Shown: piece by piece, positions 9,199-18,119 of the stretch
Numbering within the stretch: position 1 is the first letter of the stretch
How the letters are laid out: every line of letters begins with the position of its first letter
Origin: Nocardiopsis alba DSM 43377
GTDB lineage: Bacteria > Actinomycetota > Actinomycetes > Streptosporangiales > Streptosporangiaceae
Direction of reading: 5' to 3'
DNA length: 64,000 nucleotides
Assembly (NCBI RefSeq): GCF_000341225.1
Contig: NZ_ANAC01000012.1
Location: forward strand, 248,001-312,000
Translations under genes and position numbers: made by a program
Notes under the pieces: model-generated
The model's database searches: none
The model's input: only the letters and a program-made list of their open reading frames with translations
What the model was told of the DNA's origin: nothing

Positions 9199-9984
9199 TC
9201 AGGTGCGGGGGGCGGGGTCGGGGTCGCTTGTGTGGCGGGGTCGTGGTGGGGCGATGGTGGCGGCGGGTCGGGGTCGGGCGGGCATGCGGAAGAAGATCAT
9301 GGGGTTGTGGAGGGATTCGCGGACGGGGGTGTCCAGGCCGAGTTCGGTTTTGAGGTCGTTGAGCATCTGGTGGTGGTGGGGTGCGCGGGCGGCTGAGGCG
9401 GTGAAGTAGTCGGTGGTGTTGTTGGTGAGCCATTTGAGGACGACGGCGCCTTCGGTGAAGGGCAGGGCGTAGCGCTGGTGGAAGACGTCGTGGACGCTGA
9501 TGGGGATGTGGGCGGGCAGGGTGGGCAGGAGGTGGTGGATGTACCAGCGGGCGAACCAGCCGTTGTGGGCGGCGTCGATGAACAGGTAGTCGGTGTGGGC
9601 GGGCATGTGGGCGATCTTGGCGCGGACGTCGCCTTTGGTGAAGGTCCAGCGGTCTTGGGCCAGGTGTTCGGGGACGTGGCGGGGGGCGTGGTCGACGATG
9701 TCGAAGGAGTGCAGGTGGCCGGTGTCGTTGTCGCGTAGGGCGGACAGGATCCAGGAGGTGGACCAGCCGTAGTAGGTGCCGATCTCGACGACGTTGTGGG
9801 GGCGGTGGTGGCGTAGGAGGAGGTAGGTGATCTCGGCTTCGAGGTCGTCGAGTTGGGGGGTCATGGCGGGGTCGGCGTTGGCGTGTTGTTCGCGTTGTTG
9901 GTCGCGGACGCGGGCGAGGTCGTCTCGGTGGGTTCGGTACAGGTGGGTGATGAGGTCGAGGTCGATGGCCGGTGGCGTGGTCAT
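9199..9984 (-). CDS. Class I SAM-dependent methyltransferase
   Basis: A 261-residue Rossmann-fold methyltransferase of the cephalosporin-hydroxylase/Methyltransf_24 type. The SAM motif I is VVEIGTYYGWSTSWIL near residue 65, followed by an acidic residue ending beta-2 (HSFDIVD) and DYLFIDAAHNGW at beta-4. The C-terminal 30 residues are Pro/Arg/Thr-rich and look disordered. It converges on the preceding + strand unit. The product acted on cannot be inferred, though relatives act on sugars or small metabolites. Confidence 0.75.
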   Translation of the reverse strand: MTTPPAIDLDLITHLYRTHRDDLARVRDQQREQHANADPAMTPQLDDLEAEITYLLLRHHRPHNVVEIGTYYGWSTSWILSALRDNDTGHLHSFDIVDHAPRHVPEHLAQDRWTFTKGDVRAKIAHMPAHTDYLFIDAAHNGWFARWYIHHLLPTLPAHIPISVHDVFHQRYALPFTEGAVVLKWLTNNTTDYFTASAARAPHHHQMLNDLKTELGLDTPVRESLHNPMIFFRMPARPRPAATIAPPRPRHTSDPDPAPRT

Positions 9985-10078
9985 GGTGGTCTCCCCCGCG
10001 GTGTGTGCGACCGTTCGATTGCCGAACGTAGCATTGTCGTGACTTTGTGTTGGGCGTGTCGTGGGGTGTGTCGTGGGC

Positions 10079-10738
10079 TCATGTGTGGTGGCGGGGGTGG
10101 ATGAGTCCGGCGTCGTAGGCGGCGATGACGGCTTGGGTGCGGTCGCGGACGCCGAGTTTGGTGAGGGTGTGGGAGACGTGGGTCTTGATGGTCTGGACGC
10201 CCAGGTGGAGGTGGGTGGCGATCTCGGCGTTGGTGAGGCCTTGGGCGATGAGGGTGAGGGTCTGGGCTTCGCGTTCGGTGAGGGTGGCCACGGCGCGGGC
10301 GGCGGGGGTGGGTGCGTGGTGGGGGGTTCGGGTGGCGGCGAGGGTGCGCAGTGTGGTGGGGAACAGGAGGGTGTCGCCGCGGTGGACGATGCGGATGGCG
10401 GCGAGGATGTCCTCGGGCGGGGTGCGTTTGAGGAGGAAGCCTTGGGCTCCGGCGCGTAGGGCGTCCCAGACGTGGTCGTCGTTGTCGAAGGTGGTGATGA
10501 CGATGACGCGGGGTGGGCGGGGGGTGCGTTGGAGGGTGTGGGTGGCCTGGATGCCGTCGAGGCCGGGCATGCGCACGTCCATGAGGACGATGTGGGGTCG
10601 GGTGCGTTCGACGAGGTCGGGGACGTCGGCTCCGTCGGCGGCCTGGCCGGTGACCTCCATGTCGGGTTCGGCGTCGATGAGGGCGGCCAGGCCGGTGCGG
10701 ATGAGGTGTTCGTCGTCGATGAGGTTGATCCGGATCAT
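10079..10738 (-). CDS. LuxR/NarL-type response regulator
   Basis: A 219-residue response regulator. The receiver domain (1-120) has acidic residues DDEH and the phospho-acceptor Asp in VLMDVRMPG near residue 54. The LuxR-type HTH (about 150-215) contains LTEREAQTLTLIAQGLTNAEIA. ATG 10738 overlaps the kinase stop by four bases (ATGA), so kinase and regulator are coupled. Its frame stays open far upstream, but that part is antisense to other genes. Targets are unknown; the amino-acid permease next door is one possibility. Confidence 0.92.
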   Translation of the reverse strand: MIRINLIDDEHLIRTGLAALIDAEPDMEVTGQAADGADVPDLVERTRPHIVLMDVRMPGLDGIQATHTLQRTPRPPRVIVITTFDNDDHVWDALRAGAQGFLLKRTPPEDILAAIRIVHRGDTLLFPTTLRTLAATRTPHHAPTPAARAVATLTEREAQTLTLIAQGLTNAEIATHLHLGVQTIKTHVSHTLTKLGVRDRTQAVIAAYDAGLIHPRHHT

Positions 10739-11958
10739 CGGGTGTCTTTCCAGGTCAGGTGGAGTGTGGTGGTCCATTGGTCGTGGTGGGGGCCGTGGGT
10801 GAGGGTGGCGCCGATCAGGTGGGCGCGTTCGCGCATGCCGTGGAGTCCGTGTCCTCCGCGGGTGGGGTGGCGTCGTCGGGGTCGGTGGGGTGTGGGCAGG
10901 GGGTTGGTGAGTGTGAGGGTGAGTGAGGTGGGGGTGGTTTTGAGGGTGAGGGTGAGGGGTTGGTGGGGTGCGTGGCGTAGGGCGTTGGTGAGGGCTTCTT
11001 GGGTGATGCGGTAGGTCTCGCGGGAGAGCAGGGTGGGGATGTGGTCGAGGGGTCCGTCGATGTGGCTGGTCAGGTCGGTTCCGGTGTGGCGGGTGGCCTG
11101 GGTCAGGTGGGGTAGGTGGGTCAGGTCGGGGGGTGGGATGCGTGGGGTGGGGGTGTCCTGGCGTAGGAGTCCGAGGGCGTGGTCGAGGTCGGCGGTGGCG
11201 GTGCGGGCGGTGTCGGCGATGTGGGTGAGGGCTTGGCGGGCGAAGTCGGGGTCGGTGTCCAGGAGGCGGGCGGCGGTGGCGGCTTGGAGGGTGACCACGG
11301 ACAGGGCGTGGCCGAGGCCGTCGTGGAGTTCGCGGGCCAGGCGGTTGCGTTCGGCGAGGCGGTGGGCGTGGGCTTGGGCCGCGGCGAGTCGGTCGGTGGG
11401 GGTGGGGCCGAGGAGGTGGGGTGCGATTTTGGTGAGGAGTCGGCCGGTGAGGGCGATGGTGTGGATGAGTGCGAGGAGCCAGAGCAGGGCCAGGGGCGGG
11501 CCCAGGTAGGGGGGGGTGGGGGGGAGGGGGGGGGCGGTGCCGTGGTCGAGGGGGGCCAGGGTCAGGAGGGCGGCTTCGGTGAGGGCGACCATGGTGGCGA
11601 CGCAGGCGAGGAGGCCGATGGTGAGGTGGAGGTGGAGCCAGAGGGTGGGGCGTAGGCGGCCGCTGGTGGGGGTGGTGTCGTGGAGGATGCCCAGGGCGTG
11701 GGCGAGGTGGTGTTGTCCGGTGCGGGTGGCGGGGATGAGGGCGGTGGCGGTGATGAGGGTGAGGCCGATGGCCAGGGCGAGGGTGAGGGTGAGTCCGGTG
11801 GGGGTGGGTGGGGTGGTGGTGTCGGTGATGAGGGAGGCCAGGACGAGGGAGGCCATGAGGTAGGGGGTGGCCAGGGCGCCGCCGATGATGAGGTGGGCCC
11901 AGTGTCGGTAGGTGTGCGGGCTGGTCAGGGCGCCCAGGGGTGGGATGGGGGCGGTCAT
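10735..11958 (-). CDS. Two-component sensor histidine kinase (HisKA_3 type)
   Basis: A 407-residue membrane kinase with four to five N-terminal hydrophobic helices up to about residue 185 and no obvious extracellular sensor domain. The dimerisation/phospho-acceptor helix carries ARELHDGLGHALS near residue 207. The HATPase domain follows, with N box YRITQEALTNALRHA and G box GGHGLHGMRER. The architecture pairs with NarL regulators, consistent with the overlapping partner downstream. The signal is probably sensed within the membrane or at the envelope. Thr, Leu, Pro and His are unusually frequent, matching the local strand bias. Confidence 0.9.
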   Translation of the reverse strand: MTAPIPPLGALTSPHTYRHWAHLIIGGALATPYLMASLVLASLITDTTTPPTPTGLTLTLALAIGLTLITATALIPATRTGQHHLAHALGILHDTTPTSGRLRPTLWLHLHLTIGLLACVATMVALTEAALLTLAPLDHGTAPPLPPTPPYLGPPLALLWLLALIHTIALTGRLLTKIAPHLLGPTPTDRLAAAQAHAHRLAERNRLARELHDGLGHALSVVTLQAATAARLLDTDPDFARQALTHIADTARTATADLDHALGLLRQDTPTPRIPPPDLTHLPHLTQATRHTGTDLTSHIDGPLDHIPTLLSRETYRITQEALTNALRHAPHQPLTLTLKTTPTSLTLTLTNPLPTPHRPRRRHPTRGGHGLHGMRERAHLIGATLTHGPHHDQWTTTLHLTWKDTR

Positions 11959-12112
11959 GGTGTGGATGGTGGCATGTTCGGGTGGGGTGTGGGGGTTCGG
12001 TGTGGGGTTTAGGGTGGTGTGACCCCCGTGCGGATGTGTTGCGCCGAGTCACGTTTGTTGATTTCTGGTCTGTGGCGCACCCCTTTGTGAAGTGTGACCG
12101 ATCTTTCGTCCT

Positions 12113-13612
12113 ATGGTGGGGCTCGTGACAGGCAGTGAGACGTCGCCCGGTGAGGCGGCACAGAAGAAGGACGGGTCGGGGCTGGCGCATGGGTTGCGCC
12201 GCCGGCACATGACGTTGATCGCGATCGGCGGTTCGGTGGGTGCCGGGCTGTTCGTGGGGTCGGGCGCGGTGATCCAGACCGCGGGGCCGGCGGCGGTGTT
12301 GTCCTACGCGTTGGCGGGCGCCCTGGTGTTCTTGACCCTGCGGGCCTTGGGCGAGATGGTCGTGTCGGTTCCGGCCGGTGGGAGTTTCTCCGACTACGCG
12401 CGGTTGGCGTTCGGGCCCAGGGCGGGTTTCGCCATCGGGTGGGTCTATTGGTGGATGTACGCGGTGTTGGTGGCGGCCGAGTCGGTGGCCGGGGCCACGA
12501 TCCTGGCCCAGTGGGTGGATCTGCCCGGTTGGGTTTTGGCGTTGACGGTTCTGTTGGCGATGACGGTGGCCAATCTGATCTCGGTGCGGGTCTTCGCGGA
12601 GACGGAGTCGTTGTTCTCGCTGATCAAGGTCGCCACGATCGTGGCGTTCTTGCTGGTGGGCGGCTTGTACGCGTTGGGTCTGTGGAGTGGTTCGCAAGGG
12701 TCGACGGTGTCGAACCTGTGGGATCTGGGCGGGTTCGCCCCCAATGGCTGGGTCGCGGTGTTGGGTGCCACGGTGGTGGTGTTGTTCGCCTTCGGTGGGG
12801 TGGAGATCATCACGATCGCGGCGGGTGAGAGTTCCGAGCCCGAGCGGGGGGTGGCCTCGGCGGTCACCAACGTGCTGTGGCGGATCGGGTTGTTCTACGT
12901 GGCCTCCATCCTGGTGGTGGTGATGGTGGTGCCGTGGAACTCCTCCGATCTGGATCGGAGTCCGTTCGTGGTGGTCATGGAGACGGTGGGTATCCCGGGC
13001 GCGGCGTTGATCATGGAGATCGTGGTGTTGATCGCGGTGTTGAGCGTGTTGAATGCCGCGATGTACACCTCGTCGCGGATGTTGTTCATGCTCACCCGTC
13101 AGGGGGACGCTCCGGCGGTGTTGCGGGGCACGAATCGGCGTGGTGTGCCGGTGCGGGCGATCCTGTTGGGCACCGTGGTGGGGTACGCGGCGGTGGTCGC
13201 CGACTATGTGGCGCCGGGTCAGGTGTTCCATTTCCTGGTGGCCTCGATCGGCGCGATCCTGTTGGTGTTGTTCTTGACGATCTGCGCTTCGCAGTTGGTG
13301 GTGGGTGCGCGGGTGCGTCGTCGGGCGCCGGAGCGGTTGACGTTGCGGATGTGGGCGTTCCCGTATCTGACGTGGGCGACGTTGTTGGGTCTGGTGGGGA
13401 TCTTCGTGGCGATGGCGACGTTGCCGCAGCATCGTGAGGCGCTGTGGGCGTCGGTGGGTGCCGTGGTGGTGGCGTTGGTGGCCTATGAGGGGCGTCGTCG
13501 TTGGGGTCGGAGCGTGCCGAGTCGTCTGGTGTTGGGTGTGCGTGAGCGTGCCACGCCCGAGGAGTTGGAGCGGATCGCGGGTAAGGGGGGCTCCTCCCCC
13601 GCCGGTGGGTGA
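12113..13612 (+). CDS. Amino acid permease (APC superfamily)
   Basis: A 499-residue transporter of the amino acid-polyamine-cation family with about twelve helices. It has the family's opening motif IAIGGSVGAGLFVGSG in helix 1 and a conserved G-rich helix 3. It resembles AnsP/GabP-type permeases, importing an amino acid with protons; the exact substrate is not readable. ATG 12113 gives the longest form. GTG 12125 is an alternative, and a TATGGT overlapping ATG 12113 could be the -10 of a leaderless GTG-started message. It is divergent from the two-component system. The C-terminal 60 residues are cytoplasmic and charged. Confidence 0.9.
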   Translation: MVGLVTGSETSPGEAAQKKDGSGLAHGLRRRHMTLIAIGGSVGAGLFVGSGAVIQTAGPAAVLSYALAGALVFLTLRALGEMVVSVPAGGSFSDYARLAFGPRAGFAIGWVYWWMYAVLVAAESVAGATILAQWVDLPGWVLALTVLLAMTVANLISVRVFAETESLFSLIKVATIVAFLLVGGLYALGLWSGSQGSTVSNLWDLGGFAPNGWVAVLGATVVVLFAFGGVEIITIAAGESSEPERGVASAVTNVLWRIGLFYVASILVVVMVVPWNSSDLDRSPFVVVMETVGIPGAALIMEIVVLIAVLSVLNAAMYTSSRMLFMLTRQGDAPAVLRGTNRRGVPVRAILLGTVVGYAAVVADYVAPGQVFHFLVASIGAILLVLFLTICASQLVVGARVRRRAPERLTLRMWAFPYLTWATLLGLVGIFVAMATLPQHREALWASVGAVVVALVAYEGRRRWGRSVPSRLVLGVRERATPEELERIAGKGGSSPAGG

Positions 13613-13783
13613 TGTGTTCGTGGTGTTCGGTGGCGTCGTGTCCGGTGCGGGTGCGGCGCCACCGGTGTGTGGTATCACCGGCGCGGTACACCCTTTTGTG
13701 GTGGTTTGTCTAGGTGATGTCGATGGTGCCGAAGCGAGGTTTTGTCGCTAGGGTGCTGCGCAACCCTTGAGAGGAGCACCCCC

Positions 13784-14311
13784 GTGCGACATTTCGTCGG
13801 CTTCCTGTCGGGCCTGATCCTTGGTCCGGTCCTGTTGTTGTTGACCGGCTGGGCCTTCTCCCACCTGCGCGGTCTGCACGCGGTCGGTACCGCCGTGCTT
13901 CAGGGCACCGGTCCGGTCGCCCTGGCCGGTCTGGTGGGCGTGGGATTGTTGGTGGCCCTGGTCGCGGTCCCCCCGCGGCTGACCCCGATGCTGCCCTTCG
14001 GTGCCGCCCTGGTCCTGGGCGGTCTGAGCGCCGTGGCCCTGACCCGTATGCATCTGGTGGAGCGTCTGCCGGTGCTGCCCGGGAGCGAGGGCGCCCTGGT
14101 GCTGTTGCCCCTGGGCGTGTTCGTGCCCTTGGCGTTGCTGTTGGCGGCGCCGGTGTTCGTGGGCGGGCGTTGGGTCCGTGACGATGACGAGGGGCCCACC
14201 AAAGAGGAGTACTTCGACGGCCTCTATGAGGACGATGATGAAGAGGAGCGTTCGGCGCGCGCCGAGCCGGTGCCCGCGCGCTCCGCTGCCCGGCATCGGG
14301 CGCGGGACTGA
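13784..14311 (+). CDS. Small membrane protein with acidic C-terminal tail
   Basis: 175 residues with about four hydrophobic helices (roughly 1-22, 38-60, 65-85, 105-128). A charged tail contains YFDGLYEDDDEEE and a basic end. GTG 13784 is preceded by GAGGAG at a good distance. No motif identifies a function. Codon use is more C-rich than the genes to its left, so it sits where the strand bias starts to weaken. A GC hairpin separates it from the convergent gene. Confidence 0.7.
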   Translation: MRHFVGFLSGLILGPVLLLLTGWAFSHLRGLHAVGTAVLQGTGPVALAGLVGVGLLVALVAVPPRLTPMLPFGAALVLGGLSAVALTRMHLVERLPVLPGSEGALVLLPLGVFVPLALLLAAPVFVGGRWVRDDDEGPTKEEYFDGLYEDDDEEERSARAEPVPARSAARHRARD

Positions 14312-14322
14312 CCCGTCGGGGC

Positions 14323-14360
14323 GGCCCCGTTCTCGGACCGTGAGGTCCGGGGGCGGGGCC
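14323..14360. terminator. GC hairpin between convergent genes
   Basis: Nested inverted repeats, GGCCCCG (14323-14329) with CGGGGCC (14354-14360) and GGACC/GGTCC inside, lie between the stops at 14311 and 14382. No T tract follows on either strand. It could end transcription from both sides. Confidence 0.55.
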
Positions 14361-14381
14361 GTCTCGTGTGTTCGGGGGGCT

Positions 14382-15659
14382 TCAGCGCCAGGCGGGTCCC
14401 CAGCCGCTGCTCTGGGAGACGCCCTTGGGCAGAGGCGGCAGTGAGGGGCCGGTGTCGGCGGTGGGCGAGGGGGTGGCCCGGGGGCCGTCGGGGGGTGTGG
14501 CTTCGGGGTCCGGGGCGGGTTCGGGTCGGTTCGGGTCGGTGGGGGGTTCGAGTGTGGCCGGGGCGGGGGGGGGCGTGGTCGCCTCCTCCTCGTCCTGGTG
14601 GGTGGTGGGCGGGTTCTCGGCGGGGGCGACCCGGCTCCACCATCGGTGGGCCTCCTCGGCGCTCAGTTCCGATTCGACCTCCAGCCAGCCGCGGACCTGG
14701 GGGTGGCGTCGTCCGGCCTTCCAGGAGCGGGGGTGGGTGGGGGTCTCCAGGATCAGGACGTGTTCGCCGTCGATGGTGGGGATCTCCGCGGGCAGGCCTT
14801 CGTTCCATACCCAGGAGCCGTCGTGGGCGACCAGGTTCCACCAGCCGTGTACGAGGTCGGCTTCGGGGTCGACGGGGGCGTGACGGTAGGAGGCGCTCCA
14901 GCGCGGGTCGGGGGTGTGCCCGGCCAGACCTTGGCCGTGGGGGCCGATGAGGGCGTCGGCGAGCAGGGTGTGGAGTTGGAGGTTGTCGCCGATGCCGTCG
15001 AACAGGACGCGGAAGCCGCGTTCGGAGGCCCGGTCCAGGACCAGGGCGGAGGTGGCCTCGGCCATGCGCAGCAGGGTGCGGATCTGGTCGAATTCGGTGA
15101 GCAGGTCGCTGAGCTGGTTGGTGATGGCGACCAGTTCGGCGTGCAGGGAGGGGTCGCGGCGGATGTGGGCGCGGACCTCGGAGTGGGCGAGCATGGTCTT
15201 GGCGGCCAGGCCGTGGCGTTGGATGGTCCACCAGCACATGGTGGCGGCTGGGGCGTCGGGGCCCAGGTCGGCGGCCACGCGGGTCTCGGCGTCGGCGGTG
15301 ACGGCCTCGGGGGCGGGTGGGGTGCCGCCTCCGGTGCGTTCCCAGGCGCGGGCGAAGGCGATGGCGCCCTTGCCCATGGTGCGCAGTAGGTGGAGGATCT
15401 CGATTCCGGCGGGTCCGGGGTCGGTGCCGGTCTCGACGAGGGCTCCGGCGATCACGGCCAGGTCGGCGACGATGCCGGGGGCGGCGTGGTCGGTGGCCAG
15501 GAGGGGGGCCAGGGCCTCCAGGGCCAGTTCGCGTTCGGCGACGGGGATCTGTGGGGCCAGGAGGTAGACCTTGTGGACGGCCGGTGGGAACTGGTGGGGG
15601 TCTGTGGCGACGGAGGCGTCGATCAGTGCTTGGAACGCTGCGCGAAACTCGTCGACCAT
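14382..15659 (-). CDS. Hypothetical protein with Pro-rich C-terminal tail
   Basis: A 425-residue protein I do not recognise. Residues 1-340 look globular and mainly helical, with no catalytic motif. From about 345 to the end it is Pro/Glu/Thr-rich and probably disordered. The longest frame begins at 15716, but ATG 15659 has an AAAGGGGAC element at the right distance and begins a typical soluble N-terminus (MVDEFRAAFQAL). It is the last gene of a - strand series that includes the tyrosine recombinase. There is no signal peptide or membrane helix, so it is probably cytoplasmic. Confidence 0.65.
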   Translation of the reverse strand: MVDEFRAAFQALIDASVATDPHQFPPAVHKVYLLAPQIPVAERELALEALAPLLATDHAAPGIVADLAVIAGALVETGTDPGPAGIEILHLLRTMGKGAIAFARAWERTGGGTPPAPEAVTADAETRVAADLGPDAPAATMCWWTIQRHGLAAKTMLAHSEVRAHIRRDPSLHAELVAITNQLSDLLTEFDQIRTLLRMAEATSALVLDRASERGFRVLFDGIGDNLQLHTLLADALIGPHGQGLAGHTPDPRWSASYRHAPVDPEADLVHGWWNLVAHDGSWVWNEGLPAEIPTIDGEHVLILETPTHPRSWKAGRRHPQVRGWLEVESELSAEEAHRWWSRVAPAENPPTTHQDEEEATTPPPAPATLEPPTDPNRPEPAPDPEATPPDGPRATPSPTADTGPSLPPLPKGVSQSSGWGPAWR

Positions 15660-15794
15660 AGGTCCGTCCCCTTTCTCACGCGACCAACCTAATGCCTCAT
15701 CAGGGCAGGTTCGCACGTTAACGGGCTATATCGGGTGTTGCGGGTGTGTTTGTTGGTGTTTCGAGATGAGGTCGGTCGGGCCGGTGAAGGGGGG

Positions 15795-17012
15795 TCACAG
15801 GCCCAGTCGGGTGACCGCGTTGTCCTCGAGCGGGTTGGCGGTGCGGATGTAGTCGTGCACCGTGCCCGGGTTGGTCCATCGGCCCTGGCGCATGATCTCG
15901 CGGTCCGCGGCCCCGCCCAGGGCGGCCTGGGTGGCGAATCCGGCGCGCAGGGAGTGGCCGCCGAAGTCGTCGGGGTCCAGGCCCGCGCGTTGAGCGTAGC
16001 GTTTGACCAGGTCGCCGATGGCGCGAGGGGACATGGAGCGTTCGGCGACGCGTCCGTGTCGGTCCACCGAGGGCAGTAGTGGGCGTCCGGTGCCGTCGGC
16101 CGGGGTGAGGCGTTCCAGCCCGGAGCAGGAGTGCGCTCCGGTGGGCGGGGTGGGGGGCGTGTGCTCCAGGTGGTTGCGCAGGGCGTGGGCGCCGTGGTCG
16201 CGCAGCAGCTCGATCAGGCGCGTCCAGTCGGTCAGGGCGCAGATCGGGCAGGTGGCGCGGTGGCGGCCGCGCGGGAGGGCGACCTGTTGGTTCTTGCGGC
16301 CCTCCTGGTCGGTCTTGGTGGTGTGCAGGGACACCACCAGGGTGGGGGCTCCGTCGACGGGGTCCTTGACCAGGGTCAGGTCGTCGAAGGTCAGGGCGGC
16401 CAGTTCGGAGCGGCGTAGCGCTCCGGCGAAGCCGGTCAGCAGCAGGACGGCGTCGCGTCGGCGGGCCACTCCCCCGGGGTGTCCGTCCTGGGGGCGTACC
16501 GCGAGCAGGGCCTCCAGGGTCGAGAGCAGGACGGGGGCCTTGCGGCGGGGGCGGGCCTTATGGGTGCGGCGGATTCCGCGCAGGGTCATGCGCACCACTT
16601 CGGCGCGGGTGGGCGAGTCCAGGCCGTGGGCGCCGTGGACGGCGGCGATGGCGGCGGCGCGTCGTTCCAGGGTGGAGGGGGCCAGGGGGCGTCCGGTCCC
16701 CTCTCCGTTCTGGGCGCATGCGGCCAGGTAGACGGCCACGTCCACGGGGTCGGCCGGTAGCGAGGTGCGGCCTTCGGTCAGGCACCAGGCGCCGAAGGCG
16801 GTCCAGTCGGCGCGGTAGGCGCGCAGGGTGGCCGGTGATTGGGCGTTGGCCAGGAAGCGGCCCAGGAGTCGGGCCTGTTCGGTGTCGAAGCGTTCGCGGA
16901 CCCGTTCCAGGGCGCGGGTGTCGACCAGGACGTTGTGGTCCAGATGACGCAGGCGGCTGCGTACGGGGACCGGGAGCGGGCTGTCGGTGTCGGTGGTGTC
17001 CACGGGGTCCAT
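15795..17012 (-). CDS. Tyrosine recombinase / integrase
   Basis: A 405-residue integrase. A SAM-like arm/core domain covers about 45-170. The catalytic domain has Arg in GALRRSELAAL, a Lys in TTKTDQEG, HSLRAGF, and terminal VHDYIRTA carrying the nucleophilic Tyr. The second conserved His position appears as RQGRW, as in many phage or plasmid integrases. A Cys pair (CPIC) sits in an insertion before HSLRAGF. ATG 17012 starts the recognisable protein; upstream frame is not protein-like. It lies directly after a small membrane-protein gene on the same strand. No excisionase, tRNA or att repeat was found. Confidence 0.85.
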   Translation of the reverse strand: MDPVDTTDTDSPLPVPVRSRLRHLDHNVLVDTRALERVRERFDTEQARLLGRFLANAQSPATLRAYRADWTAFGAWCLTEGRTSLPADPVDVAVYLAACAQNGEGTGRPLAPSTLERRAAAIAAVHGAHGLDSPTRAEVVRMTLRGIRRTHKARPRRKAPVLLSTLEALLAVRPQDGHPGGVARRRDAVLLLTGFAGALRRSELAALTFDDLTLVKDPVDGAPTLVVSLHTTKTDQEGRKNQQVALPRGRHRATCPICALTDWTRLIELLRDHGAHALRNHLEHTPPTPPTGAHSCSGLERLTPADGTGRPLLPSVDRHGRVAERSMSPRAIGDLVKRYAQRAGLDPDDFGGHSLRAGFATQAALGGAADREIMRQGRWTNPGTVHDYIRTANPLEDNAVTRLGL

Positions 17013-17065
17013 TGTGGCCTGGGGCGGGTCGGGGTGCGTGAAGGCGTGCGGGTGGGTCGGGGCGC

Positions 17066-17599
17066 TCAGCCGAACAGGTGGGCGATGACGGCGTCCCAGA
17101 GTTCGTTGGGCGGGGCGACCAGCAGTAGGAGGGTCACCGACAGGGCCAGGGCCACACCGAAGGCGATGGCGGCCATGCGTCGGCGTAGCGCCAGGGCGCA
17201 CACCGTGCCCAGGGCGGGGACGCCCCAGGCGAAGACCAGGAGCCAGATGAGGGCGTTGCCGATGGCGCGCATGGTCCGGTCGGTGTGTTCGGCGATCACC
17301 TCTTGGGCGGTCTGGGGGTCCTCCAGTCGCGGGTCCATGGGGTCCACGCCGGTGTCCAGGCCGGCGAAGAGCAGCGCGGCCAGGGCCATGGGGGTGCCCA
17401 GGGCCCACAGGATCCACAGCAGGACCCACAGCGCGGTCACTCTGCGGTCGGGTGGTGAGGCGATCACCGCCGGGGTGCGTTTGAGCGGCCGCTTGTCGGG
17501 TGTGGTGCCCGGGGCCACACGGCCGGCCTCGGTGGGCGCGGGTGTGGTCCGGGCGCGGTCCTGGCGGGTGCGGCGGCTCTTGCGTTTCTTGGGTGACAC
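17066..17599 (-). CDS. Small membrane protein, unknown
   Basis: 177 residues with a strongly basic N-terminus (SPKKRKSRRTRQ), a Pro/Thr-rich linker and about three helices (roughly 57-82, 113-135, 142-165). The start is GTG 17599, ten bases from the stop of the preceding small membrane gene. The basic N-terminus should be cytoplasmic. It has no recognised domain. Its position suggests co-transcription with the gene before it and possibly with the nuclease-helicase further upstream. Confidence 0.6.
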   Translation of the reverse strand: MSPKKRKSRRTRQDRARTTPAPTEAGRVAPGTTPDKRPLKRTPAVIASPPDRRVTALWVLLWILWALGTPMALAALLFAGLDTGVDPMDPRLEDPQTAQEVIAEHTDRTMRAIGNALIWLLVFAWGVPALGTVCALALRRRMAAIAFGVALALSVTLLLLVAPPNELWDAVIAHLFG

Positions 17600-17609
17600 G
17601 CCCGGGAGC

Positions 17610-17933
17610 CTACCCGGCCGAGCGCAGGAGGTGGATGACCACCACGAACACCACGGGCCACAGGAGTAGGGCCAGGGACCACAGGGCGGCGCGGCGGTCG
17701 CCGGCGACGGTGGCCACGGCGGCGGCCAGGAAGGGGATGCCGACGGCGGCGCCGAAGGCGAGGGTGAACCATTCGGCGGCCGAGCCGGCGTGGGAGTCGG
17801 CGTCCAATCCCATCAGGTATCCGAAGGGGCCCGCGGCCAGGGCGAACAGGGCCAGGAGGCACAGGACGACGCGGATACCGGTGGGGTGGCGGGTGTTGCG
17901 GCCGCCGCCGGGGGCGGAGGGACGTTCAGACAC
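17610..17933 (-). CDS. Small membrane protein, unknown
   Basis: 107 residues with about three helices (roughly 20-42, 58-80, 88-105) and no recognised domain. The start is uncertain. GTG 17933 (MSERPSAP) begins the conserved-looking part but has a poor ribosome site. GTG 18068 would add 45 Pro/His/Arg-rich residues and is preceded by TGGAG ten bases away. It follows the nuclease-helicase gene on the same strand and precedes another small membrane gene by ten bases. Confidence 0.55.
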   Translation of the reverse strand: MSERPSAPGGGRNTRHPTGIRVVLCLLALFALAAGPFGYLMGLDADSHAGSAAEWFTLAFGAAVGIPFLAAAVATVAGDRRAALWSLALLLWPVVFVVVIHLLRSAG

Positions 17934-18119
17934 GGGGGCCGTGGGGCCTTTCGACGAATACGGGTGGTGGGCCGGATCGTTGGGGCGCGGCGGGGTGCGC
18001 CGCGCGGGTGTCGTGGCGCACACCAGAACGAGGTCCCGTTCGTGGGGCGGGACGGCGTGGTGTGCCACGTAAAACGTACTCCACCGGGCAGGTGTCCGAA
18101 ACCGTGGAGCGGGGTGTCC

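Noticed and set aside
12085..12127. A well-defined promoter for the amino-acid permease
   Set aside because: A TATGGT lies near the start, but the best -35-like hexamer is 21 bases away, so I did not annotate it as a promoter.
10739..13678. Upstream extension of the response-regulator frame to more than 1,000 codons
   Set aside because: The receiver domain begins at 10738. The extension is antisense to the kinase and permease genes and is low-complexity Pro/His/Arg sequence.
15661..15794. Attachment site next to the second integrase
   Set aside because: No tRNA end, direct repeat or core-like sequence could be identified in the flanking non-coding bases.
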